64,000 nt of DNA from Eisenbergiella tayi (GCF_001881565.1 NZ_MPDJ01000001.1:251966-315965); one strand, 5' to 3'; positions 16,668-26,898 are shown, numbered from the stretch's first letter. Made by a program: numbers and translations. The notes: generated from the letters alone by a model not told the origin.

Positions 16668-18175
16668 ATTTCCATCTCCTCTTTCCATCCGGACAGCATT
16701 TTAAGCATCTGCCGGTGCCGTATTATTTTCTTACGATAGATCTCACTGTTATGTGGTTCGGGAATATAACAGTCTTTCCCTGCAATTGCAGACTTTATCT
16801 TCCCTTTATAATCCTTCAGCAATCCCACCGCTGCTCCGGCCACTGCCGCGCTTCCTATCAGAGCCGTTTCCCCCGTTTCACAGGTCTGAACCTGGATTTC
16901 CAGCACATCCGCCTTAATTTGATTAAGCAGCCTTGATTTGGAACCTCCCCCCACCACATTCAGCTTTTCAAAATTTTCCTTATGAAACAAATCCCTTAAA
17001 ATCTCCAGATAAATGGCATATTCACAGGCAATGCTTTCCAATACGGCTCTGTACATATCCGCTTTTGTATGATTAAAATCCAACCCCAGGAAGGCCCCTT
17101 TCATTCCCGGTTCAGGAGGAAGCACTCTTCCTGAAAAGTGAGGATTAAACAAAAGGCCATTACAGCCGGCCGGTATTCTCCGCGCCATCTCTTCCAGTTC
17201 CTCATAGCTCATTGCCGGTTCCCCTGTAAGCTGATCTCTCAGCCACCGGATACACAGCCCGCCTCCTGCAATATAAGATAACGGCAGCCATAAGCCTTCC
17301 ATGGGACTTCTCATCATAACCAGAGTTTTGTTTTTCCGATCGGGTACATATGCGTCCACCACGCTGCACAGAATGGATGCCGTTCCCGCACAGTCCAAAA
17401 GCATTCCCGTTTCAAACATACCTGATCCAAAAGTACTTGCCGCCGAATCCCCCAGACCGGCAGTTACCGGAATACCTGAAATCAGGTCGGCTTCTTTAGC
17501 GAAACGCTCTGTTGTAGTACCAATTATCTCAAAGGGAGATACTATCCTGGGCAATTTTTCGCTTTCTATCCCGAAATGCGTCATCAGTCCTTCATTCCAC
17601 TGCTTTTTCTCATTGTCGCTGAAATTATTGAAATGCAGGCAGGTATGATCAAATACCGCCTTATCCGCCTTATTTCCGACCATCTTTCCTGTCACATAGC
17701 CATGCGGAAGCACAAATGCCGCCGTCTTCTCATACTGCTGCGGACGCTGATGCTTCCACCAGAGTATTTTGGCAGCATGGCTGCCGGTAACCGGTCCTCC
17801 GCTGCATGTGAGAATCTCATCACCAGCCTCACTTTCCAAAAGCTTTATGTAGCTGCTGCAGCGTGTATCCAGCCAGGAATCATAACAGGTGGATGCTTCT
17901 CCCTCTTTATCTATCCCCATGATCCCGGCCATCTGACTGTCAACTCCTATTGCTTCCACGCAAGATGGGGACGCCCCGGTTTTATCCATCAAATTCCTGA
18001 CAGTACGCACACAGGAACCATAAATTTCATCAGGTTCCTGCCATATTTCCCCGGCCTTTTCTCCTAACAAACGGGAAGCTTCAAAGGAAGTGCCGATCAC
18101 CTGAAGCTGCTCATCCAGCAGAGCCGCTTTGGTTCCCTGCGTTCCTATATCAATACTTATCAAATATCTGTCCAC
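16655..18175 (-). CDS. FGGY family carbohydrate kinase
   Basis: 506 aa from a GTG start placed 8 nt after GGGGAGGA; an ATG 27 nt upstream overlaps the previous stop but has no good site. ATPase motifs: YLISIDIGTQGTKAALLD (phosphate 1) at the N terminus, VTAGLGDSAAS in the middle, and FEKLNVVGGGSKSRLLNQIKADVL (FGGY signature 2) near residue 400. The family phosphorylates xylulose, ribulose, fuculose, gluconate or glycerol. The isomerase-like gene just upstream suggests a ketose substrate. The exact sugar cannot be told. Confidence 0.93.
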   Translation of the reverse strand: MDRYLISIDIGTQGTKAALLDEQLQVIGTSFEASRLLGEKAGEIWQEPDEIYGSCVRTVRNLMDKTGASPSCVEAIGVDSQMAGIMGIDKEGEASTCYDSWLDTRCSSYIKLLESEAGDEILTCSGGPVTGSHAAKILWWKHQRPQQYEKTAAFVLPHGYVTGKMVGNKADKAVFDHTCLHFNNFSDNEKKQWNEGLMTHFGIESEKLPRIVSPFEIIGTTTERFAKEADLISGIPVTAGLGDSAASTFGSGMFETGMLLDCAGTASILCSVVDAYVPDRKNKTLVMMRSPMEGLWLPLSYIAGGGLCIRWLRDQLTGEPAMSYEELEEMARRIPAGCNGLLFNPHFSGRVLPPEPGMKGAFLGLDFNHTKADMYRAVLESIACEYAIYLEILRDLFHKENFEKLNVVGGGSKSRLLNQIKADVLEIQVQTCETGETALIGSAAVAGAAVGLLKDYKGKIKSAIAGKDCYIPEPHNSEIYRKKIIRHRQMLKMLSGWKEEMEICGL

Positions 18176-18201
18176 CCGGCATTCCTCCCCATGCGCCAGC
18201 A

Positions 18202-19533
18202 TTACATCTGTACGACTTCCCAGTCAAATACAGCGGCCACCTGCCGGAGCAGGGGAATTACATTTCCGGCAACAATAAGGGAATGATGAGAGCACAATTC
18301 TTCCATTACCCTGTATCCATCCTGCCAGCGGATCAAAGCGCCGTTTCTGCAGTCCGATCCGGGATACTGTACATAGGTTTCCAGCTGAGCCTGTATCAAT
18401 GAAATTTTTCTGAAACCAGGATAAATTTTTGCCAATGTCACAGGTCCTTCTTTCATCCTGCAGTCTATCATACATGCATGTTCATCCACGATTTCCAATA
18501 CTTTGGGCCGGAGGGTCCACTGGCTGCAGAATGCTCTCGGAGCAAAACCAAAATAACCGCAATGCACTCCAAGTGCATATTTGTCCGGTTCCTCCATATC
18601 CGGAAAGTGATCTATTTTCTCATGGGCAAGGGCCGCCATTCCCATCAAAAAGGGATACAGATTTGTCATCATTACCGGTTGTTCCAGACTTCCGTAAATG
18701 ATGTATGTAGACAGCATCGTAAGAGTATCTCCTTCACAGGCCCAGATAATATGATCTCTTTCAAACAACATATTCCATGCCAGGCAGGGAGTTGTGTCAC
18801 TGCAGAAAGACTCATTCAGGCAGTTGGCCCCCACTCCTTCCACATCACCCACTTCTTCCATTACATCTTTTACTGCCAGATATATCCTGACCGCACGGTA
18901 GAAACTGTCGTCCGATACCCCTTCCCGGCAGATTTCCCAATCCGCGCTTATTTCGGCCGCCTTTTCATAACTGATTTCCGATGCTCTTTCATTGAGTTCC
19001 TTCCAACTTTTGTATACCACCCTGCATCCAAAAGTTTCTTCCATTTTATCGGTGCTTTGCTTCTCCCACCAATAAAACTTTTTAAAAATATTAGCTTGTT
19101 TTCCCTCTCCGGGTGTATCCTGGAACATCAAAAATTTGGCACCGTCTGCAAGCTTTCTTTTTACAGCAAAAGCCCGCATTATTGTTTTTGCCATATCCAC
19201 ACTGTAAGGGGTAAATACCCTGCATCCAAGCTGGCGCAGATAGGTAGCGATCTCCCAATCCCACATTTCAATCGTTCCATATTCACTGGTAAGAATGATC
19301 ATGGGCAGGCTGCAGGATAACAATTGCTCATCATGTCTGTATGCTGCGAAAATCAGCAGAGGGAATACAGCCGCATCCGCCCCTTCCGGCATTTCTTCCC
19401 CTACTTTAACGGGCTCTTCAAACTGTGCAACATCAGCATACATCTCTGTGAGCAGCTTCATCTGTTCCCTGAATTCATCCTGTTCCCGTTCGTTCATTTC
19501 TTCAAACTGCAATGGTACCAGTCTCGCCTTCAT
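18202..19533 (-). CDS. L-fucose/L-arabinose isomerase-like protein
   Basis: 443 aa, cytosolic. The N-terminal half has an alternating fold pattern with PMIILTSEYGTIEMWDWEIATYLRQLG. The C-terminal half has GANCLNESFCSDTTPCLAWNMLFER followed by ACEGDTLTMLSTYIIYG, matching the region of fucose/arabinose-isomerase-fold proteins where Glu and Asp bind the metal; a later His lies in GVHCGYFGF. It is shorter than true FucI (about 590 aa) and lacks an obvious full set of its motifs, so the substrate is open. Its position between a MocA dehydrogenase and an FGGY kinase supports aldose-ketose isomerisation. Confidence 0.65.
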   Translation of the reverse strand: MKARLVPLQFEEMNEREQDEFREQMKLLTEMYADVAQFEEPVKVGEEMPEGADAAVFPLLIFAAYRHDEQLLSCSLPMIILTSEYGTIEMWDWEIATYLRQLGCRVFTPYSVDMAKTIMRAFAVKRKLADGAKFLMFQDTPGEGKQANIFKKFYWWEKQSTDKMEETFGCRVVYKSWKELNERASEISYEKAAEISADWEICREGVSDDSFYRAVRIYLAVKDVMEEVGDVEGVGANCLNESFCSDTTPCLAWNMLFERDHIIWACEGDTLTMLSTYIIYGSLEQPVMMTNLYPFLMGMAALAHEKIDHFPDMEEPDKYALGVHCGYFGFAPRAFCSQWTLRPKVLEIVDEHACMIDCRMKEGPVTLAKIYPGFRKISLIQAQLETYVQYPGSDCRNGALIRWQDGYRVMEELCSHHSLIVAGNVIPLLRQVAAVFDWEVVQM

Positions 19534-19537
19534 TTCC

Positions 19538-20572
19538 TTACCCCTTTCCCTGTTTACCGTTCAGCCAGACAATATTTCCCGTACGGATTGATTCATTTCC
19601 GGCCCGAACCACATCTACCGCCATCATTCCATCCCAGCCGCTTACATCCGGCGCTCTATTTTCCAGAATACTCTGAATAAAGCTCTGATCCTCTCTGATA
19701 TACGCTTCTGAAAAAAGATCCATCCAGCTCTTTACCACATCTCCCTGAAAGCCGCCTGACTTTGTATATGTAATTGTGGATTTCCCCTTTAAATCCCCTA
19801 TTGTAATGAGGCCTTTCGTCCCCATAATATCAACTCTGGCATCATACCCATATTCCACTCCCTGGGCACCGTCTATGCAGCCTATCATGCCATTATCCAT
19901 TCGTACGCTCATCAGCACACTGTCATAGAAATCCGGGTAATCCTCCCTTACCTTTCCACAGCGGAAATTTCCTGCAAGTGCATAGACGCTCAGCACTTCA
20001 GCACCTGTAAGCCACCGGAGAGTATCAATATCATGACTGTTGACTTCCGCCAGCGGTCCATTGCTCTTTGCGATATCATACATCCATTCATGAGGTGTGC
20101 TCGGACCATGCGTGAGCGATTTTACCATAACAACTTCACCGATACTTCCGGTTTCCACTATCTCTTTTGCCCGTCTGAAGCTCTCGTCGAATCTTCTCAT
20201 AAATCCAATCTGCAGTATTACATGGTTTTGTTCCGCTGCCCGTATCATATCCTCACATTCCCGTACATTCATAGCCATAGGCTTCTCACAGAAAATATGT
20301 TTTTTATACCCGGCCGCTTCAACCACAATCCGGCGATGGTATTTCGTAGGCACCGCAATAATTACGGCATCAATATCAGAACGTTCCAGAAGCGTACGGT
20401 AATCAGCAGCATACTCACAGCCGAATTCCTGTGCCGCACTGCGTGCATTGCTTTCCTCCGCATCTGAAACACATACGACCTGTGCCCCCTGCACTCTGCA
20501 GGCCATATTTCTGGCATGAATCATACCGGCCCTTCCGGCTCCAATCAGCCCCACTCTTATTTTCTCCTCCAT
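19538..20572 (-). CDS. Gfo/Idh/MocA family oxidoreductase
   Basis: 344 aa. Rossmann motif GLIGAGRAGMIHARNM at the N terminus, the EKPMAM motif (Lys/Pro of the active site, about residue 95), and the C-terminal domain with the HDIDTLRWLTGAEV segment that carries the conserved Asp and His of inositol-dehydrogenase-like members. The family oxidises ring hydroxyls of sugars and inositols with NAD(P). First gene of the operon, start with AGGAGGG. Likely role: first oxidation or last reduction step of the rare-sugar pathway. Confidence 0.93.
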   Translation of the reverse strand: MEEKIRVGLIGAGRAGMIHARNMACRVQGAQVVCVSDAEESNARSAAQEFGCEYAADYRTLLERSDIDAVIIAVPTKYHRRIVVEAAGYKKHIFCEKPMAMNVRECEDMIRAAEQNHVILQIGFMRRFDESFRRAKEIVETGSIGEVVMVKSLTHGPSTPHEWMYDIAKSNGPLAEVNSHDIDTLRWLTGAEVLSVYALAGNFRCGKVREDYPDFYDSVLMSVRMDNGMIGCIDGAQGVEYGYDARVDIMGTKGLITIGDLKGKSTITYTKSGGFQGDVVKSWMDLFSEAYIREDQSFIQSILENRAPDVSGWDGMMAVDVVRAGNESIRTGNIVWLNGKQGKG

Positions 20573-20582
20573 ATAACCCTCC

Positions 20583-20631
20583 TGTTATCGTTTATATTTC
20601 TAATGTTATTCTTTATTGTTGTTTTTGTCAA
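20583..20631 (-). promoter_or_regulatory. Promoter and operator of the MocA-isomerase-kinase-ADH operon
   Basis: On the minus strand TTGACA (20626-20631), 17 nt, TAACAT (20603-20608), then AAACGATAACA (20583-20593) 9 nt downstream of the -10. The flanks carry more A-rich units (AACAACAACAAAT, AAAACAACAATAAAG). Layout matches the promoter at 14053-14101. Confidence 0.65.
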
Positions 20632-20759
20632 TATTTGTTGTTGTTTTTTATCTTTTAATAGTCTTTATTAGATGAAGTGAAAAGGAGATACGGGATAATT
20701 CTATAAAACTGCGAATTTACAGTGTGCTGAATATTACCTGTGCCAAAAGAAATCGGTAC

Positions 20760-20812
20760 GACAAAAAAAGCCCCGGATATACTCTGTATTTCAGTCGTAT
20801 ATCCGGAGCGAT
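20760..20812 (-). terminator. Terminator of the sucrose-phosphorylase operon
   Basis: On the minus strand GCTCCGGATATAC pairs with GTATATCCGGGGC across a 15-nt loop, followed by seven T. The rest of 20632-20872 shows no other feature. Confidence 0.9.
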
Positions 20813-20872
20813 TTTAAAACATCTGAAGTCCGTCATGAATCTGTTTTCTATTATTGTTTATTAAGCTGTAAA

Positions 20873-22321
20873 CTAAAATACCAGCTTATTTTTTTCTCCA
20901 TCCGGCGTTGTCGTATAAACCACGAATTCCTTTGTCCTAAAATCCGCATCCAGCTGCGCCGTATATCCATTGCTCTTTCTCACAATGACAAGTCTGCCGT
21001 CCTCACAGTCCTGCATTTCAAAGCTGTCATCAAAAGCGGGGAAGGAATTCCTGAATTCCATCAGCTTTATCAGCTTCTCTACCACGGGCCGCTTCACTTC
21101 TTCCGCAATCTCTTCTTCCGTATAATAATGGCGGTTGATATTCCTGCCCACCTTGGTCTCTTCCAGAAGCTTCAGATCGTTCTTTCCCGCCATAAGCCCC
21201 ACGTAATATACCTGAGGGATGCCCGGTGCGAAGAACTGGACCGCCCTTGCCAGAAGATATGCCTTGTCGTCGTCTCCCAGCGCGGAATAATAAGTACAAT
21301 TCACCTGATAAATATCCAGGTTATTGTAAGCAGCCGTATTATAAATCTTCTTTACGTTTGCGCCGTATTTGAAAATATCCTCTTTCGTCCTGTTGATTTC
21401 CTCATCGGGAAGCAGATCCTTAACGTCTACCACGCCGATCCCGTCATGGGTATCCAGTGTGGTAAACTGCTTTCTGGGACAGATTTCCAGCCAGCTTTTC
21501 AGATATCCGGTCTGGCCGTAATACAGGGCGTTAATCAGAAGCATGGGAAGGGCGAAGTCATAGACATAATAGCCTTTTTCCTCGATCTTTTTCTGCATGG
21601 TATAATGCTCATGGATTTCCGGAAGGATTTCCACATGATAGGGCTTCAGGATTTCCGTACATTCATCCAGCAGATCCCAGATATCCGGCTCGATAAAGAA
21701 ACAGCTGGTGCCGGCTTTCTTGGTAGCGTACGCAAAGGCATCCAGGCGGATCATTGCCGCGCCGTGCCTGCACATCCCTGTGAGGTTATCCCTGATAAAT
21801 TCTTTTGCGGTTTCTGATTTGCAGTTAATATCGATCTGCTCCTCATCGAAGGTGCACCATACCTTTTCCACGGTCCCGTCCGCGAAGTGAGCGTCCACAT
21901 AAGGGGCTCTCGGTTTTCTCTTATAAATCACATCTACCTGCTCCTGTGTAGGTTCCCCGCCCTCCCAGAAATCTTTATAACGGATAAACAGATCGCGATA
22001 GCGGGAAGCATCCTTTTTCTCCAGGAAATCTTTATAATATTCGCTTTGTGCGGAGATGTGATTGATCATATAATCGAACATCAGATAATATTTATCCGCA
22101 AGCTTTTCCACATCTTCCCATCCCCCGAACGCAGGATCCACCCGGGTATAATCCATGGGTGCAAAGCCCCTGTCTCCGGAAGAAGGGAAAAAAGGGAGAA
22201 TATGAACACCGCCTACCGCATCTTTGAAATATGTGGAAAGTACCCTTTCCAAATCCATGAGATTATGTCCCATGGAGTCGGAATAGGTAATTAACATACA
22301 CTTGTTTTCTAACGTTTTCAT
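20873..22321 (-). CDS. gtfA: Sucrose phosphorylase-type GH13 enzyme
   Basis: 482 aa from an ATG with AAGGCGG upstream; an earlier in-frame ATG lacks a site. The N terminus [24 protein letters not shown] and [26 protein letters not shown] are hallmarks of GH13_18 sucrose phosphorylases. The nucleophile region is [18 protein letters not shown] (Asp about residue 190), the acid/base is in [12 protein letters not shown], and [14 protein letters not shown] holds the transition-state Asp. These enzymes split sucrose with phosphate to glucose-1-phosphate and fructose in the cytosol. Related enzymes act on glucosylglycerate or sucrose-6-phosphate, so exact specificity is not certain. Last gene of its operon. 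Confidence 0.85.
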   Translation of the reverse strand: MKTLENKCMLITYSDSMGHNLMDLERVLSTYFKDAVGGVHILPFFPSSGDRGFAPMDYTRVDPAFGGWEDVEKLADKYYLMFDYMINHISAQSEYYKDFLEKKDASRYRDLFIRYKDFWEGGEPTQEQVDVIYKRKPRAPYVDAHFADGTVEKVWCTFDEEQIDINCKSETAKEFIRDNLTGMCRHGAAMIRLDAFAYATKKAGTSCFFIEPDIWDLLDECTEILKPYHVEILPEIHEHYTMQKKIEEKGYYVYDFALPMLLINALYYGQTGYLKSWLEICPRKQFTTLDTHDGIGVVDVKDLLPDEEINRTKEDIFKYGANVKKIYNTAAYNNLDIYQVNCTYYSALGDDDKAYLLARAVQFFAPGIPQVYYVGLMAGKNDLKLLEETKVGRNINRHYYTEEEIAEEVKRPVVEKLIKLMEFRNSFPAFDDSFEMQDCEDGRLVIVRKSNGYTAQLDADFRTKEFVVYTTTPDGEKNKLVF

Positions 22322-22500
22322 TTTTACTACCGCCTTTCTGAATTCAGACACTGTCATTTATATAAAATAAAATCTATCATCTTTCTTTACGATTTCCAAA
22401 GGGAAGCAAGCTCCCACAACTCTCCGGAAAGGCTGGCATCTCTGCATTCCACAACCGCCGCGTCACGGGCGCGGTCCCCCGCATTGTGTCTGCATCCGGC

Positions 22501-23490
22501 TTATCTTGTCGTCCCGCCCTCCACAAAGGTTACCGGCAGGATAATACGCCTTTCCACAGGCTTTTTTTCTATGAGCTTTATCAGCGTGTCCACACAGGTC
22601 ACCGCCATTTCCTTCACAGGCTGGGCGATGCTCGATACCGGATAATCACCCACGTTCAGGATCCGCATCCCGTCATAGCCGATGATCTGTACATCCTCGG
22701 GCACCCGGATTCCCATTTCCGTCAGCTGTTTTAAAACCACAATAGCATGTACGTCGGAACTGGTAAAAATGCCGTCATACATCATAGAACCGTTTTTCAC
22801 ACACTGCTCCAGGAAACTGATAATTTTATTCATCTGCTGCTTGGACAGGGTTGTTTCCTCTCCGAAATCCATACGGGTAGCCTCAACTCCGCCCTGCATA
22901 CAGGTATCTACAAAAGCTTTTCCTCTCTTGAGGGTCTCGCCCTCCAAATTGGATCCATTACGGATATAAATTACATTTCTGCATCCGGTGCTTATAAATT
23001 TTTCAGCCGCAAGGCGGCCTCCCATTTCATTGTCACTGGATACGCAGCATATCTGATGCTTAAAATGCCTGTCTATGGACACAAAGGGCATATCTGCTTC
23101 CAGATATTCATCCGTATTACTGTAGGTTACGGCGATCAAACCATCCACCTTATTCTGTTTGGCCATATTGATATAGGCCAGTTCTCTGTCCGCATTACAG
23201 TGGGAATTGCAGACCAGCAGCTTATAGCCCACAGCCGCCAGCACCTGCTCCACATAATTTACCAAAAGGGCAAAGAAAGGATTGATTAAATCCGGTACAA
23301 TAATCGCTACCGTAAAGGTCTGCTGCGCCTTCAGCCCTCTGGCATACGTATTCACCTGATATCCCAGCTTGTGGATAGATTCCTCCACCCTGCGTCTGTT
23401 ATCAGCCTTCACATACATATTGTTCAGTACCTTGGATACTGTTCCTACCGATACGCCGGCATCTGCCGCAACATCTTTAATCGTTACCAT
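22501..23490 (-). CDS. LacI family transcriptional regulator
   Basis: 329 aa. N-terminal helix-turn-helix VTIKDVAADAGVSVGTVSKVLN and hinge (about residues 1-60), then a periplasmic-binding-protein-like effector domain (TFTVAIIVPDLINPFFALLVNYVEQVL). It lies between the permeases and the sucrose phosphorylase gene of the same operon. It is the obvious candidate for the TGAATCG-type operators at 26991-27002 and 27176-27189, giving autoregulation. The 179-nt gap before the phosphorylase gene has no clear feature. Confidence 0.94.
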   Translation of the reverse strand: MVTIKDVAADAGVSVGTVSKVLNNMYVKADNRRRVEESIHKLGYQVNTYARGLKAQQTFTVAIIVPDLINPFFALLVNYVEQVLAAVGYKLLVCNSHCNADRELAYINMAKQNKVDGLIAVTYSNTDEYLEADMPFVSIDRHFKHQICCVSSDNEMGGRLAAEKFISTGCRNVIYIRNGSNLEGETLKRGKAFVDTCMQGGVEATRMDFGEETTLSKQQMNKIISFLEQCVKNGSMMYDGIFTSSDVHAIVVLKQLTEMGIRVPEDVQIIGYDGMRILNVGDYPVSSIAQPVKEMAVTCVDTLIKLIEKKPVERRIILPVTFVEGGTTR

Positions 23491-23618
23491 TCTCTCTACC
23501 TCCCGGTGAATCTGAAAAGGGATTTGTCAATCCTTTTTTGTTTTCTTCCCCTCATGATACCCTGCTGTCACGGTAATGGCAATCTGCAATTCCTTATTTT
23601 TTTAAATTTATGACATAA

Positions 23619-24479
23619 TCAGGACTTCACTGCACCGGCAACCACACCTGCAATAATATATTTCTGCAGGAACAGGTAAAGGATAATAACCGGAATCACC
23701 ACCATGATCAGGGATGCCATAATCAGTCCCAGATCCGATGAATAGGTTCCGTAGAACATCTGTGTTGCGATGGGAAGCGTATACAGTTCTTTTTTGGTAA
23801 GAACCAGGGAAGGGAGAAGGAAATCGTTCCAAAGCCCCATGGCATACAGGATAACCAGCGTTGCCGTTGTCGGCTTAAGCAGAGGGAGCACAATCCTGAA
23901 AAAGGTCTGATGCCTGGAGCACCCGTCCAGCCTCGCCGCTTCCTCCAGGGACAGCGGTATGCTGCTCTTGATAAAGCCGTGATACATGAATACCGACATG
24001 GCCGTTGAAAAACCAACGTGCATCAGTATCAGCGTCATTCTGTGGTTGAGCAGATGAAGCTGTCCGCCATAGATAGATACCAGCGGAATCATGATTACCT
24101 GGAAAGGAATAACCATGGAAGCTATCATCAGGGAAAAGAATATCTTATTCAGCTTATAATCCGTACGCACGAAAATATAAGCGCACATAGAGGAAACGAC
24201 GATGATAAGCAGAACGCTGATACCGGTAACACAAAGGGAGTTCATAAACGTCCTGGGGAAATTCATCTTGGTAAAGGCTTCCACATAATTGGCCACAGAC
24301 GCGCCGTTGGTTCCGATCAGGGAAAGAGGTTCCTTAATAATATCTCTTTTTGTTTTGAAGGAGTTGATTACAACCATAACAAAAGGGAACATATAAATGA
24401 TAAAGCAGATGACAAGCACTATCATTTTTAACGCAAAAGAGACTTTTTTCTTAATAAATCCTTTTGTATTCAGATCCAT
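23619..24479 (-). CDS. Sugar ABC transporter permease (MalG type)
   Basis: 286 aa, six membrane segments, EAA loop LEEAARLDGCSRHQTFFRIVLP (about residue 180) and C-terminal YIIAGVVAGAVKS. Its ATG overlaps the TAA of the upstream permease by one base, so both are made together. Partner of the MalF-like subunit encoded just upstream in the sucrose/glucoside operon. No ATPase gene nearby. Confidence 0.94.
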   Translation of the reverse strand: MDLNTKGFIKKKVSFALKMIVLVICFIIYMFPFVMVVINSFKTKRDIIKEPLSLIGTNGASVANYVEAFTKMNFPRTFMNSLCVTGISVLLIIVVSSMCAYIFVRTDYKLNKIFFSLMIASMVIPFQVIMIPLVSIYGGQLHLLNHRMTLILMHVGFSTAMSVFMYHGFIKSSIPLSLEEAARLDGCSRHQTFFRIVLPLLKPTTATLVILYAMGLWNDFLLPSLVLTKKELYTLPIATQMFYGTYSSDLGLIMASLIMVVIPVIILYLFLQKYIIAGVVAGAVKS

Positions 24480-25363
24480 TATGCTTCTACCTCCTTACTC
24501 TTTCCTATGAACGCCTGGGTAACGGCAATTACGGCGATTACCAGGAACAGTATCAGCGCCTCCGCCTGGCCGAGTCCGTATTTCTTGGATGAGAACGCCA
24601 TATTATATACGTACATGGCTGCCAGGGTCGTGGAACCGAAGGGGCCTCCTTCTGTCAGGGATATGTTCACATCATAGGTTACAAATGCCCTTGTGATAGC
24701 CAGGAAAAAGCAGATTGTGAAGGTTCCCGCCATCATGGGAAGGGTGATATAGCGTGTGGTTTTTTTCTCGTCACAGCCGTCAATCTTGGCGGCTTCCTTT
24801 AAATCATCGGAAACGCCCATCAGGCCTGCGATATAAATCAGCATCAGATAGCCGGAAAGCTGCCATACCGTAACGATGATCAATGCCCAGAAGGCTTTGA
24901 AAGGATCGGACAGCCAGGACGTGGAAAACAGGCTGATTCCTGTGGCTTTCCCGATAACAAGGATTGCCTGTTTGAAAACGAACTGCCAGATATAACCAAG
25001 AACGATACCGCCAATCAGATTGGGCGTAAAAAACGCCGCACGGAAGAAATTGCTTCCTTTAATCTTGCTCGTTACCAGATAGGCCAGCGCGAACGCCACC
25101 ACATTGGCCAGGATAACGGCGATGACCGCGTACAGGATCGTTCTTCCCAGGGAAATCCAGAAGCTTGTATCCTTGAACAGTGACAGATAATTTTCAAACC
25201 CTACGAAGGGAATGCTGCTGGAAATACCATCCCAGCCCGTAAACGTAAGATAAAGTCCGAAAATAAATGGGACAATGACAACTGCTGAAAACAAAATAAC
25301 AGCAGGACCTGCAAAGCTTAAGAACATCATTGCTTTGTAATGAAACTTATTTTGATTCTGCAT
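24479..25363 (-). CDS. Sugar ABC transporter permease (MalF type)
   Basis: 294 aa with six membrane segments, starting with AMMFLSFAGPAVILFSAVVIVPFIFGLYL, and EAA loop LKEAAKIDGCDEKKTTRYITLP (about residue 200). The start has AGGAGG. It follows the binding-protein gene by 176 nt that hold a hairpin, a common way to make more binding protein than permease. Confidence 0.94.
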   Translation of the reverse strand: MQNQNKFHYKAMMFLSFAGPAVILFSAVVIVPFIFGLYLTFTGWDGISSSIPFVGFENYLSLFKDTSFWISLGRTILYAVIAVILANVVAFALAYLVTSKIKGSNFFRAAFFTPNLIGGIVLGYIWQFVFKQAILVIGKATGISLFSTSWLSDPFKAFWALIIVTVWQLSGYLMLIYIAGLMGVSDDLKEAAKIDGCDEKKTTRYITLPMMAGTFTICFFLAITRAFVTYDVNISLTEGGPFGSTTLAAMYVYNMAFSSKKYGLGQAEALILFLVIAVIAVTQAFIGKSKEVEA

Positions 25364-25477
25364 TTCTACCTCCTGCTTACCTTAGTAAGCTGCCTGACTC
25401 ACCAGGCTGCCCGCTTCTGCAGGCCTGAATCCACGGTTGAAAACCATTGTCTGTTTTCACGCTTTCTCGCTCAAAGA

Positions 25478-25499
25478 GCCGGACCCTTTCAGATCCGGC
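25478..25499 (-). promoter_or_regulatory. Intercistronic hairpin between binding protein and permease genes
   Basis: GCCGGATC pairs with GGTCCGGC on the minus strand with a 6-nt loop and only a short T-containing tail (TCTTTG). Likely a partial terminator or 3' stabiliser of the binding-protein message. Confidence 0.5.
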
Positions 25500-25539
25500 C
25501 CCTTGTTTTCAGCCATATTTCAACTAATATAAGAATGTA

Positions 25540-26898
25540 TTACTGTGCCTGCCAGTATGCCGCAATATTGTCAGCCAGCTGGTCTCTTGTTTCCTGGCCT
25601 CCCAGATATTTCTGCATTTCGGCGCCCATTTCTTTCCAGTGGTCTCCGGGGTATTCCGGATATCCGGGAATCAGGTTGCCTTCATTTGCATAGCTCTGTA
25701 CGGAAAGCCCCATGGGATTGGTTACTTCAAGGGTGATGTTGGAAAATGCAGGAACAAGGCTGCACTTATTTACAAGGAAATCCTGTCCTTTTTCATCATA
25801 TACAAGCCAGTTCAGAAAATCTTTGGCTGCCTGCTGCTGTGCTTCACTGTTGAATTTGGTATCAATCATGCAGTACTTGCTTGCGCCGCCTGCCAGCTTA
25901 TCCACTGCTCCGTTAGAACTGTCGGGCTGTGCAACCGGCATGATGCCGTATTCACTTCCATCTACTGCAAAATCTGACATTTCCGCCCATGCCCAGTTTC
26001 CGTTGAACCAGAATGCGATATCTCCTTCAGCCAGGGAAACTGCGTTATTGTTGTAATCTGCTGCCAGAGGGTCCCCGGCATTCATGTTGTATTTCATCAA
26101 TACATCAAAAGTATCCATCAGGGAATTCCATCTTGCATTGCTCTTTAAATCTTCGGTTCCTGCTTTCAGGCCGTCAAGGAATGCGGTTGTTCCTTCCAGG
26201 GTTCCGTCCTGCTCTTCATATACCTGAGTGAGGTAATGTCCGCCCAGAGACCAGTCTTCCATATTCAGGGCCACCGGTGTTTCCATTCCGCCTGCAACCA
26301 GCTTGTCAAGAAGAGCTGTCAGGTCATCCAGGGATTTAATGGATGTGGGGTCAAAGGTTTCGCCTGCAGCCGCTTCGATTGCCGTCTTATTATACATAAG
26401 TCCGCGGGCTTCAATACAGAAAGGGAAACCAATCAGTCTTCCGTTGTAATTGCAGCCGTAATCGCTGCCGCCGTCTTTCGCCCAGTCTTCATTGGAAAGG
26501 TCAAGTGCGTATTCATCCAGCATGATGATGTCCTGAATGTCTCCCATGAAAATGGTGGGAACTTCACCGGAAGCATATCTCTTGGTAATATCCTGGGAAG
26601 GTGAGTCGCCTACGGTTACGGAAACCTCTACGTCTACGCCGGTGATATCCTTGTACTCTGCCGCCAGTTCTTCCCACTGTGTCTGGATCTCACTCTTGGT
26701 ATTCAGTACCGTAATCTTCACACCATCTGTGGATGTTGCTGCGGAAGCCGCTGAGCTTCCTTCCTCTGCAGCCGCTGCTGCCGTGCTCTCCCCTGCCGCT
26801 CCTGTCTGTGATGTGGAAGCCCCGCTTCCGCCGCATCCTGCAAGCACCGTAGCTATCATGGCAACGGAAAGAACTGCACTGAGTAATTTCTTCTTCAT
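25540..26898 (-). CDS. Extracellular sugar-binding lipoprotein of ABC importer
   Basis: 452 aa. The second of two in-frame ATGs is preferred: AAGGAGG is 7 nt from it but only 1-2 nt from the first. Signal peptide with lipobox VLAGC, then a Ser/Ala/Thr linker and a type-1 solute-binding domain (ITVLNTKSEIQTQWEELAAEYKDITG). The DIAFWFNGNWAWAEM segment is typical of binding proteins for sucrose, maltose or multiple sugars. First gene of the operon that ends in a sucrose phosphorylase, so sucrose or a related alpha-glucoside is the likely ligand. Confidence 0.92.
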   Translation of the reverse strand: MKKKLLSAVLSVAMIATVLAGCGGSGASTSQTGAAGESTAAAAAEEGSSAASAATSTDGVKITVLNTKSEIQTQWEELAAEYKDITGVDVEVSVTVGDSPSQDITKRYASGEVPTIFMGDIQDIIMLDEYALDLSNEDWAKDGGSDYGCNYNGRLIGFPFCIEARGLMYNKTAIEAAAGETFDPTSIKSLDDLTALLDKLVAGGMETPVALNMEDWSLGGHYLTQVYEEQDGTLEGTTAFLDGLKAGTEDLKSNARWNSLMDTFDVLMKYNMNAGDPLAADYNNNAVSLAEGDIAFWFNGNWAWAEMSDFAVDGSEYGIMPVAQPDSSNGAVDKLAGGASKYCMIDTKFNSEAQQQAAKDFLNWLVYDEKGQDFLVNKCSLVPAFSNITLEVTNPMGLSVQSYANEGNLIPGYPEYPGDHWKEMGAEMQKYLGGQETRDQLADNIAAYWQAQ

